The position numbers and the translations under genes are program-made. Positions 1 to 5,920 of a stretch of DNA of 5,920 nt are shown piece by piece. The notes below the pieces were generated by a model that did not search any database, was not told the DNA's origin, and was given only the letters and a program-made list of their open reading frames with translations. This DNA is from Nitrosospira sp. (lineage in GTDB: Bacteria; Pseudomonadota; Gammaproteobacteria; Burkholderiales; Nitrosomonadaceae), in the NCBI GenBank assembly GCA_030453055.1, contig JAKDLC010000140.1, positions 1 to 5,920 on the forward strand, given 5' to 3'. Each line of letters starts with the position of its first letter. Position 1 is the stretch's first letter.

Positions 1-2174
1 ACGCTGATATTGGCCTGCATGGCGGTACGCCCGCTGTAACGATGCGGCTCGCGTGGAATCTTCTGGCCAGTGATGCGAAAACCAGCCGCCGGCGCAGCAT
101 ACAAAATAGGTTCCAAGTCCGGAATCGCCTTGACGCAAGCGGCAGTGACATGGTCCAGGCTCAACCAGGGAGCCTCCTTGTCGCGTGCGGCCGCAGTCAT
201 GATGTCTTGCACCCAGCGCCAGCTTTCCTGAATATCGCCTGGGGGAACAAACACCTGAAAGAAGCGCTGCGCGCGGCCTTCATTGTTCACCAGCGTGCCG
301 TCAGCCTCGGCGAAAGTTCCCGCTGGCAGCACTACGTCGGCCTTTTCACTGGTTGCATGCGTGACGTGGTCAATAACCACGACATGTTCGGCCGCGGCAA
401 GAAACCGGTCGACTGCCGCCGCATCCGAGCGTTGGAAAAGATCGTTTTCCAGAATAATGACAGTGCTTGCGCCGGTGGCGGAGGTGGCATCGGCTCCGCG
501 CACCGCTTCGAGTGCGGATTCCAGACCACGCCCGCCTAGCATCGCCACGCCCAGGCTGTTACATTCGGGCACTGCGAAGCAAAGCTCCGCCGGACGTCCC
601 CTGTTGCACAGCGACCATGCGACGTTGGCTGCCGCCTCGATCACGCTGACATCGCCGCAACTCATGCCGGAGACGATGAGAGGACGCTCTGCGGCCTTCA
701 GCGCTTCCGCTATAGTATGGGCCAGTGCGCGTAACGCATCCGGCAGATCCGGCACGGCGGGTGCGCTGGCATCGAGCGCATGCGCAACTGCAAAACCGAG
801 GCGGGCAAGATCATTCGGCGTGCCTCGCAAGGTCTGCGTGGCCACGTCGTCGAGCTTGGTGCTGGTGAGAGTGGCAACAAACAAAGGTCCGCGTTCGTGC
901 TGCATTGCCTCGCGCACCGCGTGGTCATTCCAATACGGGATATGCATCTTCTTGGCGATCTTCTCCGGCTGGCGCCGCACCGATTGGCGCAGCGCGAGCG
1001 CGAGCAGCGGGGCGGTATTTGTGACATCTTCGCCCAATACCAAAACAGCGTCGGCAAGTTCCACTTCGTGCAACGACGGCGTGCGAGCGGGTCCCTGCCG
1101 CAACATATTCAGCATGGAGGCAAGCAGACGGCCATCGCGTTCAGACACGCCGGTATAAAATCGCTCGGGCCCAACCAGAGCACGCAGCGCAAAGTTGGCT
1201 TCGATCGAGGCGCGCGGCGACCCGATGCCTATTGCATTTTTCCCGCCGGATAACAGCGCGGCCAGATGCTCGAGCGCCTCCCGTTTGGTGACGGGTTGCG
1301 GCGGGGCGCTCCTGTTTTTGCGCAATGACGATTGCCGGATTCGCCGTTCGCTATTGACGAATCCGTAACCATAACGCCCGCGGTCGCATAAAAAATAACC
1401 GTTAACCGCGCCATTGAACCGGTTGCGAATGCGTCGCAATATGTCATAACGCTCGCCGGGAATAGTGTTGCAGCCCAGCCCGCAGTGCACACACACCGAG
1501 GGCGCCGTTCGCAGGTCCCATTTGCGTGTGTAATGCTGCTTCAGCGATTTGTCGGTGAAAACACCCGTGGGGCAGACCTCCACCAGATTACCGCTGAACT
1601 CGCTTTCGAGCAGGCCGTCCTGGTGGCGGCCGAAGTAAACCTGATTGCGCAGCACCATTGCGTCGAGATCCCGACCGCCGGCGTAGTCGCGATAGAACCG
1701 TGTACAGCGGTAGCACTGAATGCAGCGGTTCATTTCGTGGTTGACGAGAGGACCCAGGTCCTGGTTGTGGAACGTGCGCTTGCGCCCCTGGTAACGACGA
1801 TAAACATGCCCGGTCATGACCGTCATATCCTGCAGATGGCATTCACCGCCCTCGTCGCATACCGGGCAGTCATGCGGATGGTTGAGCATCAGCCATTCGA
1901 CCACACTGGAGCGGAACTCCCGCGCCTCAGGGTCGTCAATCGAAATGCGAGCGCCATCCGTGGCCGCGGTCATGCAGGCCATGACGATCTTGCCGCGCTT
2001 GTCCTCTTCGTTCTTGAACTGCTTGATCGCGCATTGACGGCACGCCCCCACCGAGCCCAGAGCGGGGTGCCAGCAGAAATAGGGAAGATCGAGCCCCAGC
2101 GAAAGACATTGCTGCAGCAGGTTTTCGCCATCTTTGACCGTATGGGACCTGTTATCTATATGAATGGTTATCAC
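1..2174 (-). CDS. nuoG: NADH-quinone oxidoreductase subunit G (NuoG, 75-kDa multi-Fe-S subunit), 3' end outside window
   Basis: Largest peripheral-arm subunit; it conducts electrons from NuoF/NuoE toward NuoB and NuoI. An uninterrupted frame gives 724 residues before the window edge. E. coli NuoG has about 908, so roughly 180 C-terminal residues are missing. All ligand sets are visible: N1b (C34, C45, C48, C67), N5 (H99, C103, C106, C112), N4 (C151, C154, C157, C201) and the lineage-restricted N7 (C228, C231, C235, C263). Residues from about 275 onward form the molybdopterin-oxidoreductase-like domain, including VVVIDHVTHATSEKADVVLP-type sequence around 600-625. Read-out ends at GRTAMQANIS, which resembles the E. 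coli GRTAMRANISV region. The GTG start at 2174 gives an N terminus (ITIHIDNRSHTV) matching the ferredoxin-like fold of the family and has GGAGG upstream. GTG and the nuoF TGA form a GTGA overlap, implying translational coupling. Confidence 0.97.
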   Translation of the reverse strand, partial: MITIHIDNRSHTVKDGENLLQQCLSLGLDLPYFCWHPALGSVGACRQCAIKQFKNEEDKRGKIVMACMTAATDGARISIDDPEAREFRSSVVEWLMLNHPHDCPVCDEGGECHLQDMTVMTGHVYRRYQGRKRTFHNQDLGPLVNHEMNRCIQCYRCTRFYRDYAGGRDLDAMVLRNQVYFGRHQDGLLESEFSGNLVEVCPTGVFTDKSLKQHYTRKWDLRTAPSVCVHCGLGCNTIPGERYDILRRIRNRFNGAVNGYFLCDRGRYGYGFVNSERRIRQSSLRKNRSAPPQPVTKREALEHLAALLSGGKNAIGIGSPRASIEANFALRALVGPERFYTGVSERDGRLLASMLNMLRQGPARTPSLHEVELADAVLVLGEDVTNTAPLLALALRQSVRRQPEKIAKKMHIPYWNDHAVREAMQHERGPLFVATLTSTKLDDVATQTLRGTPNDLARLGFAVAHALDASAPAVPDLPDALRALAHTIAEALKAAERPLIVSGMSCGDVSVIEAAANVAWSLCNRGRPAELCFAVPECNSLGVAMLGGRGLESALEAVRGADATSATGASTVIILENDLFQRSDAAAVDRFLAAAEHVVVIDHVTHATSEKADVVLPAGTFAEADGTLVNNEGRAQRFFQVFVPPGDIQESWRWVQDIMTAAARDKEAPWLSLDHVTAACVKAIPDLEPILYAAPAAGFRITGQKIPREPHRYSGRTAMQANIS

Positions 2175-3448
2175 CTTCCCCTCCAGGGACAGCGTTTTTC
2201 ACGGATATGTCGATCGAAATCATCTCCGAAGTATTTGAGGCCGCTTTGCAGCGGTTCCGCGGCGCCGGGTGCCAATGCACAAAAAGTGTGCCCCGGACCG
2301 AGCAAGCGCACATGAGATTGCAGCCGCTCCAGATCCGACGCCTGACCATTTCCCTCTTCCATGCCCTGCAGGATCTGTTCCACCCACGAAAGTCCCGACC
2401 AGCAGGGCGTGCACCAGCCGCATGATTCCTGCGCGAAGAAGTGCTCCAGATTGTGCAGCATGCCCACGGGACAGGTTTTATCGTCAAGGACGATCATGGT
2501 GCCGGTACCGAGGCGGCTGCCCGCCGCCTGCATTGAATCGAAATCCATCGCCACATCGAGTTGATCGGCGACAATAAAATCGGTTGATGCGCCACCCGGC
2601 AGGAGACCACGAAACCGGTATCCGTCTCGCATGCCTCCGGCGTGCTCCTCCAGAATCTCGCGCACGGTCGTGCCCATCGGCAGCTCCCACAGCCCCGGCT
2701 TCTTCACCTTTCCGCTCACGCCATACAGCTTGGTGCCGCCATCGGTCCCATGGCTCAGGTTCTTGAACCACGCTGCACCGTAATTCACAATATGCGGCAC
2801 ATTGCACAACGTCTCGACATTGTTGACGATGGTCGGCTTGCCCCATAAACCGCTCACCTGTGGATAGGGAGGCTTGGCACGCGGATTGGCGCGTTTGCCT
2901 TCGAGCGCGTTGAGCAAGGCGGTCTCTTCTCCGCACATGTAGCGTCCTGCGCTGACATGCAGGTGCAATTCCAGGCTGTACTCCGAACCGAGGATATTCC
3001 TGCCCAGATAGCCCTTGCGGTATGCCTCGGCAATTGCCTGTTCCAGCCGCTGCGCCGCCAGCTTGTAAGCCCAGCGCAGGAAAATGTAGCCGACATCGGC
3101 CTGAACCGCATATGCGCTCACGATCATGCCTTCTATCAATTGATGCGGATCGCCTTCAAGCAACAGGCGGTCCTTGAATGTGCCGGGTTCCATCTCGTCC
3201 GCATTGCAGATGATGTATTTGGGATGCGGCGCGTCGTCACCCATCGGCACAAAACTCCATTTCTGCGCAGTGGGAAAACCCGCACCACCGCGCCCGCGCA
3301 GATTTGACTCCTTTACCACTGCTGTGACTGCCTCGGGAGCCATCCGCAACGCCTTGCGCAGCGCGACGTAGCCGCCCGCCTTCTCGTACCGCGGAAGATC
3401 GGGCGGACTTTTTCCCGGCAAGATGTTACGCGTCAGTGGTGTTTCCAT
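2171..3448 (-). CDS. nuoF: NADH-quinone oxidoreductase subunit F (NuoF, 51-kDa NADH/FMN/[4Fe-4S] subunit)
   Basis: Catalytic electron-entry subunit: it oxidises NADH, passes a hydride to FMN, and relays electrons through [4Fe-4S] cluster N3. From the preferred start the protein has 425 residues. In order it shows the glycine-rich FMN loop GRGGAGFPTAQKW (52-64), CNADEMEPGTFKDR (81-94), AGRYMCGEETALLNALEG (167-184), KPTIVNNVETLCNV (204-217), and the N3 ligands C343, C346, C349 (SCGWCTPC) and C390 (TFCALAPGA). I chose ATG 3448 (METPLTRN), which overlaps nuoE by 23 bases. An in-frame ATG at 3505 would add 19 Lys/Arg-rich residues translated from nuoE codons and absent from the family. Two conserved motifs are altered: the usual RGEY or RAEY reads RWAY (125-128), and the Arg after the third N3 cysteine is Trp350. 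The C terminus is about 20 residues shorter than in E. coli. The stop codon overlaps the nuoG start. Confidence 0.97.
   Translation of the reverse strand: METPLTRNILPGKSPPDLPRYEKAGGYVALRKALRMAPEAVTAVVKESNLRGRGGAGFPTAQKWSFVPMGDDAPHPKYIICNADEMEPGTFKDRLLLEGDPHQLIEGMIVSAYAVQADVGYIFLRWAYKLAAQRLEQAIAEAYRKGYLGRNILGSEYSLELHLHVSAGRYMCGEETALLNALEGKRANPRAKPPYPQVSGLWGKPTIVNNVETLCNVPHIVNYGAAWFKNLSHGTDGGTKLYGVSGKVKKPGLWELPMGTTVREILEEHAGGMRDGYRFRGLLPGGASTDFIVADQLDVAMDFDSMQAAGSRLGTGTMIVLDDKTCPVGMLHNLEHFFAQESCGWCTPCWSGLSWVEQILQGMEEGNGQASDLERLQSHVRLLGPGHTFCALAPGAAEPLQSGLKYFGDDFDRHIREKRCPWRGR
2180..2184 (-). promoter_or_regulatory. Ribosome binding site deciding the GTG start of nuoG
   Basis: GGAGG lies five bases before GTG 2174, inside the last codons of nuoF. 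There is no in-frame ATG near this point, and the residues directly after the GTG already match the family N terminus, so GTG is well supported as the start. Confidence 0.8.
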
Positions 3449-3944
3449 CAGCTGGCTCTCTTTCTTCCTCTCTTTCTTCCTTTTGATACTTCGCCAGGAT
3501 TTCATCGATCCTGGCGGGATCCAGGTCCTGGTAGTGGTTGCCGCCTATCATCATCGCCGGCGCGTGGTCGCAGGCACCGAGGCACACGTTCGGCAGAAGG
3601 GTGAAGCAGCCGTCCGCGCTGGTTTCGCCCAGGCCGATACCCAACCGTACACCCAGATGTTCGCGCAGGCGCTCGTAACCCATGATCCAGCAACTCACGC
3701 TGTCGCATAGCAAGATTACATGTTTGCCCACGGGCTTGCGGAAAATCATGTTGTAAAAAGTGGCGACGCTCTCCAATTCGACGCACGTCATCCCCAGCGC
3801 CTCGGCCACGTCCGCAATGCCCTCGTCCGACACCCAGCCGCGGTGCTGCTGCACAATCTTGAGCGCCTCGATACACAGCGCCCGATTATTCGGATAATGC
3901 TGCGACTCTGCCTGGATTTCCGATCTTTCCTGTTCGCTCAACAT
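3426..3944 (-). CDS. nuoE: NADH-quinone oxidoreductase subunit E (NuoE, 24-kDa thioredoxin-like [2Fe-2S] subunit)
   Basis: Part of the NADH-dehydrogenase module at the tip of the peripheral arm, where it carries [2Fe-2S] cluster N1a beside the FMN of NuoF. The 172-residue protein has the family layout: a helical N-terminal region containing IEALKIVQQHRGWV (25-38) and VATFYNMIFRKPVGKHVI (60-77), then the thioredoxin-fold Fe-S domain. The four ligands are all present as C80 and C85 (CDSVSC) and C121 and C125 (CLGAC). The ATG at 3944 has a strong Shine-Dalgarno (AGGGG, 3954-3950) five bases upstream, and that site overlaps the nuoCD stop codon. After the normal end of the family (LAKYQ, about residue 154) there is a charged tail of about 18 residues. 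It contains a repeated EERE and arises from a 12-bp tandem duplication. The last 23 bases are shared with nuoF. Confidence 0.97.
   Translation of the reverse strand: MLSEQERSEIQAESQHYPNNRALCIEALKIVQQHRGWVSDEGIADVAEALGMTCVELESVATFYNMIFRKPVGKHVILLCDSVSCWIMGYERLREHLGVRLGIGLGETSADGCFTLLPNVCLGACDHAPAMMIGGNHYQDLDPARIDEILAKYQKEEREEEREPADGNTTDA
3457..3480 (-). repeat. Perfect 12-bp tandem duplication at the nuoE/nuoF junction
   Basis: Two adjacent identical copies (GGAAGAAAGAGA on the coding strand; 3480-3469 and 3468-3457). The unit is four codons long, so the NuoE frame is kept and the repeat reads as EERE twice in its C-terminal tail. The all-purine tract ends eight bases before the nuoF ATG, and its AAAGAGAG end is the only Shine-Dalgarno-like sequence at a normal distance from that start. 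The better match GAGAGGA lies about 18 bases away. Confidence 0.9.
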
Positions 3945-3953
3945 ATGTTCCCC

Positions 3954-5723
3954 TCAGCGGTCCACATCAGCCATGACAAAATCGATGCTCCCCAGAATGG
4001 CGATCAGATCAGAAATCATCAGCCCGCGGCTGATCAGGGGAATCATTTGCAGATGCGGAAAGGATGGCGTGCGTATGCGTACCCGGTAGGCAGCGGTGCT
4101 GCCGTCGCTGATCAGATAATAGCCATTGCTCCCTTTGGTCGCCTCGATACCCATGAATGCCTCTCCCGGCGGGATTACGGGACCCCAGCTCACGCCCAGG
4201 AAATGATCGATCAAGGTCTCGATATCATGCATGGTGTGCTTCTTGAGCGGTGGCGTGGTAAGCGGGTGATCTGCCTTATAAGGGCCGGCCGGCATGTGGT
4301 CCAGGCACTGCGCAATGATGCGCAGGCTCTGGCGAATTTCCTCCACCCGCACGGCGCAGCGGTCGTAGCAATCGCCACGCTGTCCGACGGGAACATCAAA
4401 CTCGAACTGCTCATAACCAGAATAAGGCCGCGCCTTGCGCCAATCCCATTCGAAACCGCAGGCCCGCAGGCCGGGCCCAGTCACTCCCCACTCTATCGCT
4501 TCCTCCACGGTGTAATTACCTATGCCGCGGCTTCGCGCCTTCAGAATGCGATTCCCGAGTGCAATCTTTTCGTATTCGTCGAGCCGGGGCGGCAGGTAAT
4601 CGAGGAAGTCTTGCACCAGCCTATCCCACCCCTTCGGCAGATCCTGCGCCACGCCTCCAATGCGGAACCAGCTCGGATGCATGCGTCCCCCGCAGATGGC
4701 CTCGACGATATCGAATACCCTCTCGCGGTCGGTAAACATAAAGAATACCGGCGATAACGCTCCCAGGTCCTGCGCATACGTGCCGTAAAACACCAGATGA
4801 CTGGCAATGCGGAAAAACTCCGCCATCATCACCCGAATCACCTTCACCCGGTCGGGCACTTTGATGCCTGCGAGCTTTTCCACCGCCAGCACGTACGGAA
4901 GATTGTTCATCACCCCGCCCAGATAGTCGATACGGTCAGTGTAGGGAATATAGGTATGCCATGACTGGCGCTCACCCATCTTTTCCGCGCCGCGGTGATG
5001 AAAGCCGATATCGGGCACGGCATCGATGATTTCCTCTCCATCCAGCTGCAACACGATGCGAAAGACGCCATGCACGCCAGGGTGATTGGGACCAAGGTTG
5101 AGAAACATGAAATCGACGCCCTCATGCTCGCGCCGCATTCCCCATTCTTCCGGATGAAAGCGCAACGCCTCCTGCTCAGCATTCTGTTTGTCCCGCGGCA
5201 AACGGAACGACTCCATCTCGGTGGCGCGCGCCGGATGGTCCTTCAACAATGGATGGCCCTGCCACGTCGGCGGCAGCAGGATGCGGCGCAGGTGGGGGTG
5301 GCCCTCAAAGACAATGCCGAACATGTCCCATATCTCGCACTCGTACCAATTCGCCGCAGGCCAGATATCGGTAATCGTAGGCATCAGGGAATCGCCACCG
5401 GTGAGCGCGGTCTTTAGGCGAATGTCCGCGTTGCGCTCGAACGACAACAGGTGATAAACCACCGTAAAATTGCCGGGCGGCTGGCAATCACGGTGGGTGC
5501 GGGTGCGCTCGTCGATAGCGGTGAGGTCATACAGCATGCGGTACGGCGCCTCCGCTTCCAGTTTCAGGTAACGTAAAACATCGCGCACCTTGTCCTTTGC
5601 AACCCACAGCGTGGGCATACCGTCGCAGGTGGCTTGCACCGGGCCTATCGCCACACCAAATCGGTTCTCCAATTCCTCGAGAACGTCCAATTCCATGGCA
5701 GTAGCGGAAGATGTTTTGTTCAA
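3954..5723 (-). CDS. nuoCD: NADH-quinone oxidoreductase subunit C/D (fused NuoCD)
   Basis: Connecting-module subunit of complex I; the NuoD part forms much of the quinone site at the junction with the membrane arm. The 589-residue protein is close to the roughly 600 residues of E. coli NuoCD. Residues about 10-185 are the NuoC (30-kDa) domain, with NWYERE-like [13 protein letters not shown] at 125-137 and GHPHLRRIL at 141-149. From about 192 to the end is the NuoD (49-kDa) domain, with [10 protein letters not shown] (210-219), GFHHRGAEK (240-248), [10 protein letters not shown] (483-492), [10 protein letters not shown] (527-536) and the terminal [13 protein letters not shown]214, H218, Y267 and D319 fall at the spacing of the quinone-site residues known in other complex I enzymes (His38, Tyr87 and Asp139 in Thermus cover the last three). 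The chosen start is TTG at 5723, because an in-frame TAG lies 12 bases upstream and AGGA is well placed. The only nearby ATG in frame (5696) has no Shine-Dalgarno and would remove 9 poorly conserved residues. nuoE follows after 9 bases. The family assignment is certain; the exact start is less so. Confidence 0.97.
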   Translation of the reverse strand: MNKTSSATAMELDVLEELENRFGVAIGPVQATCDGMPTLWVAKDKVRDVLRYLKLEAEAPYRMLYDLTAIDERTRTHRDCQPPGNFTVVYHLLSFERNADIRLKTALTGGDSLMPTITDIWPAANWYECEIWDMFGIVFEGHPHLRRILLPPTWQGHPLLKDHPARATEMESFRLPRDKQNAEQEALRFHPEEWGMRREHEGVDFMFLNLGPNHPGVHGVFRIVLQLDGEEIIDAVPDIGFHHRGAEKMGERQSWHTYIPYTDRIDYLGGVMNNLPYVLAVEKLAGIKVPDRVKVIRVMMAEFFRIASHLVFYGTYAQDLGALSPVFFMFTDRERVFDIVEAICGGRMHPSWFRIGGVAQDLPKGWDRLVQDFLDYLPPRLDEYEKIALGNRILKARSRGIGNYTVEEAIEWGVTGPGLRACGFEWDWRKARPYSGYEQFEFDVPVGQRGDCYDRCAVRVEEIRQSLRIIAQCLDHMPAGPYKADHPLTTPPLKKHTMHDIETLIDHFLGVSWGPVIPPGEAFMGIEATKGSNGYYLISDGSTAAYRVRIRTPSFPHLQMIPLISRGLMISDLIAILGSIDFVMADVDR

Positions 5724-5734
5724 GGATTCATCCT
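5724..5734 (-). promoter_or_regulatory. Ribosome binding site deciding the TTG start of nuoCD
   Basis: AGGA at 5734-5731 sits seven bases before TTG 5723. The same bases contain an out-of-frame ATG (5731) whose frame stops after three codons (ATG AAT CCT TGA), so it is not a useful start. The in-frame TAG at 5735-5733 excludes any longer NuoCD. The downstream ATG at 5696 has only CTTCCGCTACTGCC ahead of it, with no Shine-Dalgarno. This supports TTG but does not prove it. Confidence 0.6.
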
Positions 5735-5749
5735 AAATCCGGTAGTTGG

Positions 5750-5869
5750 ACGGGGTGAAGTGTGCGGTTTTTGGGGCGCAGGGCAAGGCGCAACGACGCG
5801 GAATGGTCGTTCCATTCCAAGGAGTTGCAACGCCGCCATGTGCCGCAAAAACCGTGCAATTCACCCCGT
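5750..5869. repeat. 120-bp imperfect palindrome (REP- or MITE-like hairpin element) upstream of nuoCD
   Basis: Outer arms 5750-5773 and 5846-5869 pair at 21 of 24 positions, with ACGGGGTGAA on one side and TTCACCCCGT on the other. Pairing resumes inside: 5775-5784 with 5835-5844 (two mismatched positions), 5787-5790 with 5831-5834, and 5791-5794 with 5824-5827. The apex is a perfect 7-bp stem (GGAATGG 5800-5806, CCATTCC 5812-5818) with the loop TCGTT. This comes to over 40 Watson-Crick pairs by hand. No T-tract follows on the coding strand, so it does not look like a standard intrinsic terminator. The form suggests a dispersed intergenic repeat, but copy number cannot be judged from one window. 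Confidence 0.75.
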
Positions 5870-5875
5870 AGCGGC

Positions 5876-5892
5876 CTCACCCGGAAGGTGAG
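5876..5892. other. Small hairpin beside the large palindrome
   Basis: A 6-bp perfect inverted repeat (CTCACC 5876-5881, GGTGAG 5887-5892) with a 5-base loop CGGAA. No T-run follows on either strand, so a terminator role is not supported. It could be part of the leader structure or chance. Confidence 0.35.
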
Positions 5893-5920
5893 CGTCAAAT
5901 AATACGAAATATCGTTATTA

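Larger units (their letters stand above)
5724..5920. other. Non-coding leader ahead of nuoCD
   Basis: These 197 bases hold the 120-bp palindrome, the small hairpin, the nuoCD ribosome binding site and an AT-rich end (5893-5920). I see no family-recognisable protein on either strand. In this gene order nuoA and nuoB normally lie just upstream of nuoC, so this is probably an enlarged nuoB-nuoCD spacer, but nuoB itself is not visible. No convincing promoter was found: TTGACG on the minus strand near 5898-5893 has no TATAAT-like partner at 16-18 bases. Confidence 0.6.

Noticed and set aside
42..1158. Plus-strand open frames of 165 and 291 codons
   Set aside because: They are antisense to nuoG, whose minus-strand frame is continuous and family-matched here. 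Their products are Ser/Ala/Arg-rich with no recognisable motif.
1229..1492. Possible frameshift in nuoG, suggested by several short ATG-initiated minus-strand frames in the region
   Set aside because: Manual translation of the frame starting at GTG 2174 has no stop down to position 3 and keeps all 16 cluster ligands and the downstream domain, so nuoG is intact as far as it is visible.
1485..2315. Plus-strand open frame of 276 codons
   Set aside because: Antisense to the Fe-S domain of nuoG and the end of nuoF; it is a shadow of high-GC codon use with no family features.
3449..3505. Upstream ATG (3505) extending NuoF by 19 residues
   Set aside because: The extension is a Lys/Arg-rich reading of nuoE codons through the tandem repeat, is absent from the family, and would overlap nuoE by 80 bases.
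3720..4757. Plus-strand open frame of 345 codons
   Set aside because: Antisense to nuoE and nuoCD; no credible ribosome binding context or motif, while the minus-strand genes are certain.
5750..5869. Palindrome as an intrinsic terminator
   Set aside because: No T-tract follows the stem on either strand, and the structure is far larger than usual terminators.
5893..5898. TTGACG on the minus strand as a -35 box
   Set aside because: There is no acceptable -10 element 16-18 bases downstream; that space holds the small hairpin and GC-rich sequence.

Overview
The window holds most of an operon for the peripheral arm of respiratory complex I (NADH:quinone oxidoreductase, NDH-1). All genes lie on the minus strand, so transcription runs from high to low coordinates: nuoCD (fused), nuoE, nuoF, then nuoG, which runs off the left edge. 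The fused NuoCD and a NuoG carrying the ligands of all four Fe-S clusters, including the extra cluster N7, match the Escherichia/Pseudomonas-type enzyme. This points to a gamma- or betaproteobacterium with moderately GC-rich DNA. The lineage cannot be fixed from this window; an autotrophic betaproteobacterium of the Nitrosospira kind is only a guess.

Layout, right to left. Positions 5724-5920 are a non-coding leader dominated by a 120-bp imperfect palindrome (5750-5869). nuoCD occupies 3954-5723 and probably starts at TTG. nuoE (3426-3944) follows after 9 bases. nuoF (2171-3448) overlaps the end of nuoE by 23 bases. nuoG (1-2174, 3' end missing) starts at GTG inside a GTGA overlap with the nuoF stop. 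The tight spacing indicates one polycistronic message with translational coupling.

Function. NuoF binds NADH and FMN and carries cluster N3. NuoE carries N1a. NuoG carries N1b, N4, N5 and N7. NuoC and NuoD connect the electron-input arm to the quinone site and the membrane arm. nuoA and nuoB would be expected beyond position 5920, and nuoH to nuoN beyond position 1, but neither group is visible here.

I found no previously undescribed system; the region is core respiratory metabolism. The points worth a second look are the palindrome ahead of nuoCD, an in-frame 12-bp tandem duplication at the nuoE/nuoF junction, two tryptophan substitutions in conserved NuoF motifs, and the non-ATG starts of nuoCD and nuoG.
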